A stretch of 24,311 nt of DNA, taken from contig JBGTLW010000320.1 in the NCBI GenBank assembly GCA_041743835.1, positions 1 through 24,311 on the forward strand, written 5' to 3'. Shown piece after piece: positions 1 to 9,331 of this stretch. The notes under the pieces are model-generated. The model had not been told where the DNA came from. It saw only the letters and a program-made list of their open reading frames with translations, and made no database searches. The DNA comes from JBGTLW01 sp041743835. GTDB lineage: Bacteria > Planctomycetota > Phycisphaerae > Phycisphaerales > Phycisphaeraceae. Position 1 is the stretch's first letter. Each line of letters opens with the position of its first letter. The position numbers were made by a program, and so were the translations under genes.

Positions 1-1346
1 CAGACCGCACGCTGGCGCGTTGGGCGCAGGCGGGAGCGCTCCCATCGTGGCGCGAGCGGGTGCGCGATGCGAGCGTGTCTGACCAGCTACGCACCTCGGC
101 CATCGCGGGTCTGGCTGCGTTGGAAGACCAGTCCAGTGTGACCGCGTTGCGAGCGATCGTGAATGGGCCGCGCCATTCGGTGCAGCTCCGTGTTGCAGCG
201 GCGACCGCAGCCGGCCAGATCAGTGACCAGGGACTGACCAGCGACGCCTTCGCGCTGATGCAGTCGGGCCAGCCGGTTGACCTGTTGCTCGCGGCCCGGC
301 TGCTAAGCGGGCACACCGAGGAACAGGCCGCGGCGCTGGCCGAGCAACTGGCGGTACGGGGCGATGCGGTGGTTAGTGCCGAGGCATTGACAATCCTGCT
401 TGCGATTGATCCCGTGCGTGTGCTGCAACTTGAATCACGTGTGAAGACCGACGCCCGGCCCAACACGCGGCTGGCGCTGGTCAAGGCCCACGCCACCGGG
501 CACAGCGATCAGGCTATTGAAGCCTTGCGGGTCGGGCTTGATGACCTGAGCCTGAAGGTGCGAACATTCTGCCGCGATGCGCTGGTGCGCATAGGACAGG
601 ATGCTGATCGCAGGGAGTCGGTCGGCCGTGCGGCTATCGTGGCGCTGAACCAGTCTCCCTCGTGGCGCGGGGCGGAGCAGGCGGCACTTGTCATCGGCTT
701 GATCGATTACGAACCGGCTGCGGACGCGCTGCTCGCGGCCATGACGCACGCGCGGCCCGAGGTGCGGCTTGCGGTGGCGGAAGCTCTGCGGCGGATCGAG
801 GTCGAGGCGACGTTGCCCGCGATACTCAAACATGCCGAGCAATTGACCAGCCGGTGGCAGGCCGAGGCCAGCAAAGAGGTGATGGATTACACCACGTTTG
901 CGGGCATCGGGAGGGAATTGACCCAGCTTTTTCAGGCGATAGGCGCGATGCGTTATCAGCCGGCCGATGGACTGCTTCAGCGATTCATCCCCAAGTCGCA
1001 GTTCTTTGACGGGGAGACGCGCGGTGCCGCTATCTACGCGTTGGGCATGATTCACGAGGGCCAGAACCCCAGCGGGCTTTCGGGACGCTTGGCGGGCCGG
1101 GTGCGGGATATCACGGGGATGGAGCCTGAGCAGGAAGTCGTCAGGCGGTTCTCGGTCATCACGATTGCCCGGATCGGCGACAAGCGGCAGGTCGCATTGC
1201 TCACCAAGTTTTCAGAAGACGAATCCGCTTCAGAAGTCGGGGCCGCGTGCCGCTGGGCCTTGGAGCAACTTACCGGCGAGGCGCCGCCCGCGCCCGAGCC
1301 CAAAGATTACCCCGCAAGGGGTTGGTACCTTGAGCCACTCGAATAG
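1..1346 (+). CDS. HEAT-repeat (PBS-lyase-like) protein, 5'-truncated by window edge
   Basis: The frame is open from base 3 with no stop upstream of the GTG at 60, and its translation before that GTG (for example LARWAQAG and WRERVRD) has the same helical, Ala/Arg/Leu-rich character. The gene therefore starts before the window and the GTG is probably internal. The visible ~448 residues are a series of paired amphipathic helices with recurrent A-x-x-A-L-x-x-I/L patterns (for example LRTSAIAGLAAL, VRLAVAEALRRI, TRGAAIYALGMI), typical of HEAT or PBS-lyase repeats. Such proteins are scaffolds for protein-protein contacts; no catalytic motif is visible. In planctomycetes they often form the C-terminal part of large secreted dehydrogenase-like proteins, which cannot be judged here. 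The stop lies 9 nt before the thioesterase start, so the two are probably co-transcribed. The repeat family is fairly sure; the function is unknown. Confidence 0.75.
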   Translation, partial: DRTLARWAQAGALPSWRERVRDASVSDQLRTSAIAGLAALEDQSSVTALRAIVNGPRHSVQLRVAAATAAGQISDQGLTSDAFALMQSGQPVDLLLAARLLSGHTEEQAAALAEQLAVRGDAVVSAEALTILLAIDPVRVLQLESRVKTDARPNTRLALVKAHATGHSDQAIEALRVGLDDLSLKVRTFCRDALVRIGQDADRRESVGRAAIVALNQSPSWRGAEQAALVIGLIDYEPAADALLAAMTHARPEVRLAVAEALRRIEVEATLPAILKHAEQLTSRWQAEASKEVMDYTTFAGIGRELTQLFQAIGAMRYQPADGLLQRFIPKSQFFDGETRGAAIYALGMIHEGQNPSGLSGRLAGRVRDITGMEPEQEVVRRFSVITIARIGDKRQVALLTKFSEDESASEVGAACRWALEQLTGEAPPAPEPKDYPARGWYLEPLE

Positions 1347-1355
1347 CGCACGCTG

Positions 1356-1739
1356 ATGCAACTGAGCACCACGATTCCCATCCGCGTCCGCTATGCCGAG
1401 TGCGACCCTCAGGGGGTGGCTCATCACTCGGTCTATGCTGTCTGGCTGGAGGCCGGCCGGACCGAACTGCTCCGGGAGCAGGGCATGGCCTATGCCGACT
1501 GCGAGCGGCGGGGCATCTACTTCGTCGTCGCACGCATGAGTTTCCGCTTCCGTCGGCCCGCAAGATACGACGATGTCCTGACGGTCGAAGTTGAGGTCGC
1601 CCGGTCCGCTGGCATCAAGATCGAGCACACCTATCGCATCCTGAGGGACGGCGAACTGCTGGCGACAGCCGAGACGACACTCGCCTGTGTTGATCGCGAC
1701 GGCAAGGTCCGTCCGGTACCCGATGACCTGCTGCCCTAA
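1356..1739 (+). CDS. YbgC/FadM-type hotdog-fold acyl-CoA thioesterase
   Basis: A 127-residue protein of normal length for the 4-hydroxybenzoyl-CoA thioesterase (4HBT)/YbgC family. These enzymes hydrolyse acyl-CoA or acyl-ACP thioesters in the cytoplasm. The N-terminal motif RVRYAECDPQGVAHHSVY contains the expected catalytic Asp (Asp17, where the Pseudomonas 4HBT nucleophile also sits), followed by the long hotdog helix (YAVWLEAGRTELLREQG) and the strand FVVARMSFRFRRPARYDD, which is typical of the family. The usual YxDTD reads YAECD here, a common variant. In proteobacteria YbgC is linked to the Tol-Pal system, but no tol genes are visible here, so the substrate is open. The ATG at 1356 is the only sensible start. 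It lies 9 nt after the HEAT gene, which suggests one operon. Confidence 0.88.
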   Translation: MQLSTTIPIRVRYAECDPQGVAHHSVYAVWLEAGRTELLREQGMAYADCERRGIYFVVARMSFRFRRPARYDDVLTVEVEVARSAGIKIEHTYRILRDGELLATAETTLACVDRDGKVRPVPDDLLP

Positions 1740-1788
1740 GCCGCACGGCCCGCCGGATAATCCGCAAATTATACCCCACTTCCCCGGT

Positions 1789-1807
1789 CGGCCTTAAGCG
1801 AAGGCCG
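1789..1807 (+). terminator. Intergenic hairpin, possible weak terminator
   Basis: In the 161-nt gap between the thioesterase and the next gene, CGGCCTT (1789-1795) pairs perfectly with AAGGCCG (1801-1807) around a 5-nt loop. No T-run follows, so intrinsic termination is doubtful. The AT-richer stretch just upstream (about 1756-1775) could hold a promoter for the downstream gene, but no clear -35/-10 pair is seen. Confidence 0.3.
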
Positions 1808-1900
1808 GATCGGCCCGATGTCCCTCCAGTCAGAGGTCGGCCGCGCGGCATTCTTCCGCGGCCGGAGGATCGCGAACCCGAATCCTGGAGGGTGGGGGCG

Positions 1901-2722
1901 ATGCACGACTTGCTGTTTCCATTACCGGCCATCAGTTGGTTCATCACCATCGCGAGTTGCGCGGCTCTGGCGTGGGCGCTGGGCGTGGTCATCGGCCGAT
2001 CGCACCTCATCGCAAGCCGGGCCGCGCTGTTGGCTTCCGTGGTTGTGCTGTTGGCGTGGGGTTACCTCATGCGGCACCAGGACGTGGCGGTCCAGATTCT
2101 GCCGACGCAGTTGCTCAGCCGGATCGAGGGGGTGGCCGCGGTCCCGGTATTCATGTTGATCGTGGGGATCGCCTGGTCTCGAGCGAGTATGTCGCGGCAG
2201 CGTCACGTGGCGTGCTGTGCGATGGTGATTGGTGCGTTGTTTTTCTATCAGGGTGGCGGGTGGATGATCCAGCCGACGCCGGCGATGGGTACATCGCGGA
2301 TGATGGACAACGGGATGGTGATGCAGTCGGAGGACTACAGTTGCGTCGCCGCCGCGGCCGCCACAGCCCTGAACCGGATTGGCGTCCCCACCACCGAGGC
2401 GGAGATGGTGCGATTAACCGACACACGGCCCGGCCGAGGGGCGACCACGCTTCGGGCGATGGCGGCGATGGAGCAGAAGCTACGGGGCACGGGGATGCGT
2501 GTCGCGCTTATCGCCGCGGATTTCAATGCATTGCAACTCATCAACCCGCCCGCGCTCACACCCCTGCAATTCGAGAAGTCCCGCCTGCACATGGTGACGA
2601 TTCTGGATGTGAACCCGGTGGGCTTGACGATCGCGGACCCGACTGAGGGGCTGATCTTCATGGAGCGCGGCGAGTTTGAATCGGTCTATCGCGGCCAGGT
2701 GGTTGTGATCCGACGCGATTGA
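1901..2722 (+). CDS. Membrane protein with C-terminal C39-like (papain-fold) peptidase domain
   Basis: A 273-residue protein. The ATG at 1901 is preferred over an in-frame GTG at 1892 because GGAGGG (1887-1892) sits 8 nt upstream of it as a good ribosome binding site. The N-terminal half has about four hydrophobic segments (around residues 8-30, 40-56, 70-90 and 100-118). The C-terminal half resembles the C39 bacteriocin-processing peptidase fold: a Cys in QSEDYSCVAAAAATAL (Cys148), a His in HMVTILDV (His230) and an Asp in IADPTEG (Asp246), in the right order and spacing for a Cys-His-Asp triad. The usual Gln before the Cys may be the Q of QSEDYSC. There is no ABC-transporter domain and no double-glycine substrate gene nearby, so a role in bacteriocin export is unlikely. 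It may be a membrane-anchored protease or a degenerate C39-fold sensor. The substrate is unknown. Confidence 0.72.
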   Translation: MHDLLFPLPAISWFITIASCAALAWALGVVIGRSHLIASRAALLASVVVLLAWGYLMRHQDVAVQILPTQLLSRIEGVAAVPVFMLIVGIAWSRASMSRQRHVACCAMVIGALFFYQGGGWMIQPTPAMGTSRMMDNGMVMQSEDYSCVAAAAATALNRIGVPTTEAEMVRLTDTRPGRGATTLRAMAAMEQKLRGTGMRVALIAADFNALQLINPPALTPLQFEKSRLHMVTILDVNPVGLTIADPTEGLIFMERGEFESVYRGQVVVIRRD

Positions 2723-2740
2723 CACACCGGTCAATACAAA

Positions 2741-2776
2741 AATGCAGCCCATGACCACTCGGCCACGGGCTGCATT
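2741..2776. terminator. Bidirectional rho-independent terminator
   Basis: AATGCAGCCC (2741-2750) is a perfect 10-bp complement of GGGCTGCATT (2767-2776), with a 16-nt loop. An A-run (2738-2742) precedes it and TTGTTT follows it, so the hairpin has a U-tract in either direction. It lies between the convergent C39-like gene (stop 2722) and pyruvate phosphate dikinase (stop 2803), which is where a shared terminator is expected. Confidence 0.88.
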
Positions 2777-2802
2777 GTTTCGGTTGTCAAGATGTTCTGC
2801 GA

Positions 2803-5505
<2,703 letters not shown>

Positions 5506-5585
5506 TGCTGCGTGCCCTTGTTGGGTGGGGTGAAAGTGTGAGGGATAAGCGTAGGATGCCACGGGGAATCCGGTGAAGATCAGCG

Positions 5586-5613
5586 ATTCTAGTGGATATG
5601 CCCCACCCGTCAA
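5586..5613 (-). promoter_or_regulatory. Sigma-70-type promoter for ppdK
   Basis: Reading the minus strand, TTGACG (5613-5608) and TAGAAT (5591-5586) are separated by 16 bp, close to the consensus -35/-10. Transcription would start near 5579, giving a leader of about 74 nt before the ppdK ATG at 5505. Confidence 0.65.
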
Positions 5614-5655
5614 CGCGACCGGCTCGCGATCCCCCGTACAGCGGCCGGCACATGC

Positions 5656-6318
5656 TCACAAACCCACCGTGACGACCCACCCCGCCACCCTAGTTGCGAC
5701 CTGCAACAGCCGGGGCATGATCGCAAACGTCAGGCCCCACGACGCGAAGAACATGAGCATGTGCGCGCCGTGGTTCTTGGGGTCTTGGAGGAATCGGGCG
5801 AACGGGCGGGAGAAGTTCGCGAGGATATGCGACCCATCCAGAGGCGGGGCGGGCAGCATGTTGAACACGAACAGCAGCAGGTTCGCGTGACCCGCGACCA
5901 TCAGCATGACCTGAGCATTATGCACCCACCCAAACTGCTACGTGGTCGGCCCGAATCGCACCAGCAGCCCCCAGCCCACCAACGCCGCCAGGCAGATCAG
6001 CAGGTTCGTGCTCGGCCCGGCAAAAGCGACCTTTGCCTCCGCATACTTGCCCCGCAACCGCGACGAATCAATCGGCATCTGGCCCCACGCGATCCCAACC
6101 ACCAGCAGCGCCAGCAACGAAAAAGGCCCCATGTGGACCAGCGGGTTAAGGGTCATCCGCTCCAGCCGGATCGGCGTGTCATCGCCCGCGCGGATCGCTG
6201 CAAACCCGTGCGCAAGCTCATGCAATGTGATGCTGATGACCACGACCACGATCCACACCAGGGCATGAAACCGCTGGGCCGGGTCCATCAATCGCAACAC
6301 AAAAAGCTCGAATGGCAT
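5656..6318 (-). pseudogene. M50 (SpoIVFB/site-2-type) membrane zinc protease, interrupted by an in-frame TAG
   Basis: Two open segments in the same frame are separated by a TAG at 5940-5938. The upstream part contains the zinc-binding TLHELAHGFAA within a hydrophobic helix; the downstream part contains the second family motif FNMLPAPPLDGSHIL, whose Asp is the third zinc ligand. Read through, the product would be about 220 residues with several membrane segments, normal for short M50B proteases of the SpoIVFB/YwhC kind, which cleave inside or near the membrane. The ATG at 6318 (MPFELFVLRLMDP) is preferred; the open frame continues to an ATG at 6384, but those extra 22 residues look unlike the family. 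There is no frameshift, only one nonsense codon. As written, the first part alone lacks the LDG motif and should be inactive. Alternatives are a sequencing error (for example CAG or TGG read as TAG), a recent nonsense mutation, or readthrough. Confidence 0.8.
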
Positions 6319-6402
6319 ACCAAGCAGTTCCGACCTGATAAGATATGGGTTGTGGCCCGACTTACGGGCATCCCACCCCAACATTGATCAGGGAAGCCCC
6401 CC

Positions 6403-7677
6403 ATGATATCGCTACGATCCATCGCCTGGGCGAGTCTTTGCACCTTGGCCGTCCTCTGTGCCGCCTGCACCACGCCCACCGCGCCGCCGCCCCCGCCCGC
6501 GTACGCCACGCCCCTGCCGCCGGGGACGTGGGGTCTGCGCCTTATCACCGACCCCGCACGCAAGCCAGACCTCAGCCGCGTTGCGTTGCAGTTCTACGAC
6601 CCCGGCTTCGTGCAGGCGATGGAACACTCGGTCGGCTGGTTTGCCATACCCTCGACCACGTTCCACTACCCCTCCGGCCCGATCTCCCACGATCAGGCGT
6701 GGGCAAGCGTCATCGCGCTCCACGGCATGGCCCAGAGCCAGATGCCCCGCGAACAAATCCTAAGCACACTCGCCGAGCGGTTCGACATCTACGAATCCGT
6801 CGGGTGGGACGGCTCGGGCGAAGTCCTCTACACCGGCTACTACGCGCCACAGTTCCAGGCCTCATACAACCGCGGCGGGCTCTTCCAGCACCCCATCTAC
6901 ACACGCCCTGATGACCTTATCTCCGACCCCATCACGGGGAACGTCGTCGGCAGGCGCATCGGCAACCGCGTCCTGCAATACCCCTCGCGGTCCGAGGTCG
7001 AAGCCTCCCACATGCTCGCCGGCAAAGAGCTGGTGTACCTGCCCTCGCGACTCGACGCCTACACCATCGAAGTCAACGGCTCAGCCAAGCTCCGTATGAC
7101 CGATGGCAGCGAGTTGTACGTCGGCTACGCGGGCAACAACGGCCACGAGTACGTGAGCATCGGCAAGCTGCTGATCGCCGATGGCAAGATCGACAAGGAC
7201 AAGATGTCTATGCCCGCCATCCGCCGGTACTTCTCGCAATACCCCAACGAGTTGGACAACTACATCCGCCGCAACCCCCGCATGGTCTTCTTCAAGGAAT
7301 ACAGCGGCGGGGACTGGCCTGCGGGGTCGCTGGGTGTGCCCGTGACCACGATGCGCAGCCTCGCGACGGACAAAACAATCTTCCCGCGGGGCAGCGCCGT
7401 CCTCGTGGAAACAAGCATCCCGCAGCCGGGGGCGTCGGCCTACATCCAACCCGGTGCCACGCGACCGTTCAACCAGCTCATGGTCGATCAGGACACCGGC
7501 GGAGCCATCCGCGCCGCGGGCCGAGCGGACATCTTCACGGGCATCGGCTCAAGTGCCGAGCAGGTCGCGGGCAACCTCATCGCCACCGGCAAGCTCTACT
7601 ATTTCATCCTCAAGCCGCAGTACATCGACCTCTACCGCGACCAGATGCAGCAGCGCCCGTCCCTGGCGACGCCGTAA
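6403..7677 (+). CDS. mltA: MltA-family membrane-bound lytic murein transglycosylase (lipoprotein)
   Basis: A 424-residue protein with an N-terminal lipoprotein signal: positive start, hydrophobic core (IAWASLCTLAVLCAAC) and lipobox LCAAC, followed by a Pro-rich linker. The body holds the MltA barrel domain (GEVLYTGYYAPQFQAS, then YTRPDDL, RSEVEASHMLAGKELVYL, GYAGNNGHEYVSIGKLL) and the C-terminal 3D domain with VDQDTGGAIRAAGRADIF, where the conserved aspartates (Asp364, Asp376) lie. MltA cleaves the glycan strands of peptidoglycan, forming 1,6-anhydromuramyl ends. Its presence fits a planctomycete with a peptidoglycan wall. The ATG at 6403 has AGGGAAG about 6 nt upstream. It is divergent from the M50 gene and 57 nt upstream of cmk. 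Confidence 0.92.
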   Translation: MISLRSIAWASLCTLAVLCAACTTPTAPPPPPAYATPLPPGTWGLRLITDPARKPDLSRVALQFYDPGFVQAMEHSVGWFAIPSTTFHYPSGPISHDQAWASVIALHGMAQSQMPREQILSTLAERFDIYESVGWDGSGEVLYTGYYAPQFQASYNRGGLFQHPIYTRPDDLISDPITGNVVGRRIGNRVLQYPSRSEVEASHMLAGKELVYLPSRLDAYTIEVNGSAKLRMTDGSELYVGYAGNNGHEYVSIGKLLIADGKIDKDKMSMPAIRRYFSQYPNELDNYIRRNPRMVFFKEYSGGDWPAGSLGVPVTTMRSLATDKTIFPRGSAVLVETSIPQPGASAYIQPGATRPFNQLMVDQDTGGAIRAAGRADIFTGIGSSAEQVAGNLIATGKLYYFILKPQYIDLYRDQMQQRPSLATP

Positions 7678-7720
7678 ACCCAAGCCCGCACAGCACGCGT
7701 CCGCCATCCCCGGCGATTGC

Positions 7721-7726
7721 TAAACT
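7721..7726 (+). promoter_or_regulatory. -10 box TAAACT just before cmk (leaderless-type promoter)
   Basis: TAAACT lies 8 nt before the cmk ATG (7735). A start site 6-8 nt downstream of the box would fall at or next to the ATG, and no Shine-Dalgarno sequence is present. The -35 region is not recognisable. The same arrangement recurs before cstA, mfd and the last gene. Confidence 0.45.
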
Positions 7727-7734
7727 CTCCGGCT

Positions 7735-8436
7735 ATGGATCGACTGATCGTCACGCTCGATGGCCCCGCTGGCAGCGGCAAGTCCACGGTCGCCCGACTG
7801 CTCGCCAAGCGACTGGGGCTTGAGTTTCTCGACACCGGGGCCATGTACCGCGGCATCGCAGCCGCAGCCCTCGCGCGCGGCATCAACCCACGCACCGAGG
7901 ACTACGCCGTCGTCGAGCTCGCACGCAACCGCTCGATGCACTTCGACTGGCAGATGGACCCGCCAAGGCTGTACGTCGGCGAAACCGATGTGACCGACCG
8001 CCTCCGCGATAGCGATGTGACCGATTCTGTCTCCGACATCGCGGCCATGGGCCCCGTCCGCGAGGTGCTGGTCAAGCGGCAGCAGGAGATCGGCCAGGCA
8101 CACCCGCGCCTCGTCACCGAGGGCCGGGACCAGGGCTCGGTCGTCTTCCCCGATGCCCAAGCCAAGTTCTACCTCGACGCCTCCGCCATCGTCCGCGCCA
8201 AGCGCCGGGCAGACCAACTCCGGGCCGCTGGCCGCATGGTGGACATCGAGCAGATCCGCGAGTCCATCGTCAACCGCGACCGCAAAGACTCCACCCGCAA
8301 GGACGGCCCGCTGATCTGCCCCGATGATGCCAGACGCATCGATACCAGCGACATGACACTCGATGCCGTGGTGGACCTCCTTGAAACCCACGTGCGCGAC
8401 CAGCATCTGGTGTTTCCCGAAACAGGAAGCCGATGA
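7735..8436 (+). CDS. cmk: Cytidylate kinase
   Basis: A 233-residue cytoplasmic enzyme that phosphorylates CMP and dCMP with ATP. It begins MDRLIVTLDGPAGSGKST, with the P-loop at residues 10-18, followed by the typical FLDTGAMYRGIA and, in the CMP-binding insert, VTEGRDQGSVVFPDAQAKFYLDA and RAKRRADQL; RDRKDSTRKDGPL near the C-terminus matches the family signature. A TTG at 7717 would add six residues, but the ATG at 7735 matches the usual start of the family and follows a TAAACT box. The stop overlaps the acyltransferase start (ATGA), so the two are translationally coupled. A cmk-plsC pair is a known arrangement. Confidence 0.95.
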   Translation: MDRLIVTLDGPAGSGKSTVARLLAKRLGLEFLDTGAMYRGIAAAALARGINPRTEDYAVVELARNRSMHFDWQMDPPRLYVGETDVTDRLRDSDVTDSVSDIAAMGPVREVLVKRQQEIGQAHPRLVTEGRDQGSVVFPDAQAKFYLDASAIVRAKRRADQLRAAGRMVDIEQIRESIVNRDRKDSTRKDGPLICPDDARRIDTSDMTLDAVVDLLETHVRDQHLVFPETGSR

Positions 8437-9110
8437 CCGCCGAAGCCGCCTACGACATCTCCCGCTTCCCCGCGTGGCGCCGGCCGTTCTGGCACTTCAT
8501 GCACGCGCTGTGCTACCTCTGGTTCGCGCTGTTCTACAGGTTCAGGGCCTACGGCTCAGCCCACATCCCAAAGACCGGCCCGCTGCTGGTCGTCACCAAT
8601 CACCAGTCATTCCTCGACCCGATCATCGTCGGCCTGGCGATGTGGCGCAGGCCCTTCTGGGCGCTCGCACGCAAGACACTGTTCGACAACCCGCGCCTTG
8701 GCTGGCTCATCCGATCCCTCAACGCGATCCCGGTCGATCAGGAAGCCGGGGATATGAAGTCCATGCGGGCCTGCCTTGAGACCCTCAAACTCGGGCGTGC
8801 CCTGGTCATCTACCCCGAGGGTGCCCGCACATTAACCGGCAAGACCGAGGCCTTCGCGCCCGGCATGATGATGCTTATCAAACGCACCAGGCCCATCGTC
8901 CTGCCCGCCGCCATCGAAGGCGCTTACGACGTGTACCCCCGCCGCGCTCGCCGCCCCAAACTCTTCGGCCGGATCGCCATCAAATACGGCGAACCCATCG
9001 ACGCCGACACCCTGCTCGCCATGGGCAATGACAAAGCATTGGAACACCTGCGCCAAACCGTCGAGACCATGCGCTTGGAACTCGCCGGTCACGTCAAACC
9101 AAACGGTTAA
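8433..9110 (+). CDS. plsC: 1-acyl-sn-glycerol-3-phosphate acyltransferase (PlsC/LPLAT family)
   Basis: A 225-residue membrane-associated acyltransferase that converts lysophosphatidic acid to phosphatidic acid in phospholipid synthesis. It shows an N-terminal hydrophobic segment (about 20-38), the catalytic HX4D motif in NHQSFLDP (His57, Asp62), the substrate-binding YPEGAR (Glu129-Arg132), and the third and fourth blocks around APGMMMLIKRT and IVLPAAIEG. Length is normal. The ATG at 8433 overlaps the cmk stop by ATGA and has AGGA 5 nt upstream, so it is probably translated by coupled re-initiation. No other lipid gene is adjacent. Confidence 0.92.
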   Translation: MTAEAAYDISRFPAWRRPFWHFMHALCYLWFALFYRFRAYGSAHIPKTGPLLVVTNHQSFLDPIIVGLAMWRRPFWALARKTLFDNPRLGWLIRSLNAIPVDQEAGDMKSMRACLETLKLGRALVIYPEGARTLTGKTEAFAPGMMMLIKRTRPIVLPAAIEGAYDVYPRRARRPKLFGRIAIKYGEPIDADTLLAMGNDKALEHLRQTVETMRLELAGHVKPNG

Positions 9111-9123
9111 CGCCAACCCCACG

Positions 9124-9173
9124 CTTAGCGCTCACCCCCATGTAGCGCTTCCCCCCGTTTAGCGCTTCCCCCC
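9124..9173. repeat. Short tandem repeat, unit about 17 bp
   Basis: Three successive copies of a unit close to GTTTAGCGCTTCCCCCC (9124-9139 degenerate, 9140-9156, 9157-9173) run directly into the long inverted repeat, which begins with the same GTTTAGCGC. TGTAGCGC (9141-9148) has its complement GCGCTACA at 9269-9276, beyond the inverted repeat, so the tandem part belongs to a larger symmetrical element. No gene lies in this 221-nt gap. Confidence 0.8.
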
Positions 9174-9255
9174 GTTTAGCGCCGGCCGTCAGGCCGCGCG
9201 TTCCCCGTGCCCCAGACACCCCACAAAACGCGCGGCCTGACGGCCGGCGCTAAAC
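9174..9255. repeat. Perfect 29-bp inverted repeat, REP/MITE-like
   Basis: The left arm 9174-9202 is the exact reverse complement of 9227-9255, with a 24-nt spacer. Its core is GGCCGTCAGGCCGCGCG. The structure lies between plsC and cstA, contains no coding frame, and would form a very stable hairpin. It could serve as a terminator for plsC, but it lacks a T-run. It resembles the mobile palindromic units scattered between genes in planctomycetes; a genome-wide count would decide this. Confidence 0.88.
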
Positions 9256-9319
9256 ATGGGAAGCGTCCGCGCTACACGTCGGAACCGCGGGGCCGCGTGC
9301 AACGTGGGGGGGTGGTGGA

Positions 9320-9325
9320 TAAATT
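9320..9325 (+). promoter_or_regulatory. -10 box TAAATT just before cstA (leaderless-type promoter)
   Basis: GGATAAATT ends 6 nt before the cstA ATG (9332), so transcription would begin at or within a few bases of the start codon. There is no room for a ribosome binding site between box and ATG. No good -35 is visible. Confidence 0.45.
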
Positions 9326-9331
9326 ACCGGG

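Noticed and set aside
60..62. GTG at 60 as the start of the HEAT-repeat gene
   Set aside because: The frame is open back to the window edge with sequence of the same kind, so the start lies outside the window.
5506..5613. 36-codon N-terminal extension of ppdK
   Set aside because: It overlaps a good -35/-10 pair and its translation is unlike the family; the MATGKK start fits better.
5926..5940. Frameshift as the cause of the split M50 gene
   Set aside because: Both halves are in the same frame; only a stop codon separates them, so no indel is needed.
9124..9173. Possible CRISPR array
   Set aside because: Units are about 17 bp and directly adjacent with no unique spacers; no cas genes are present.
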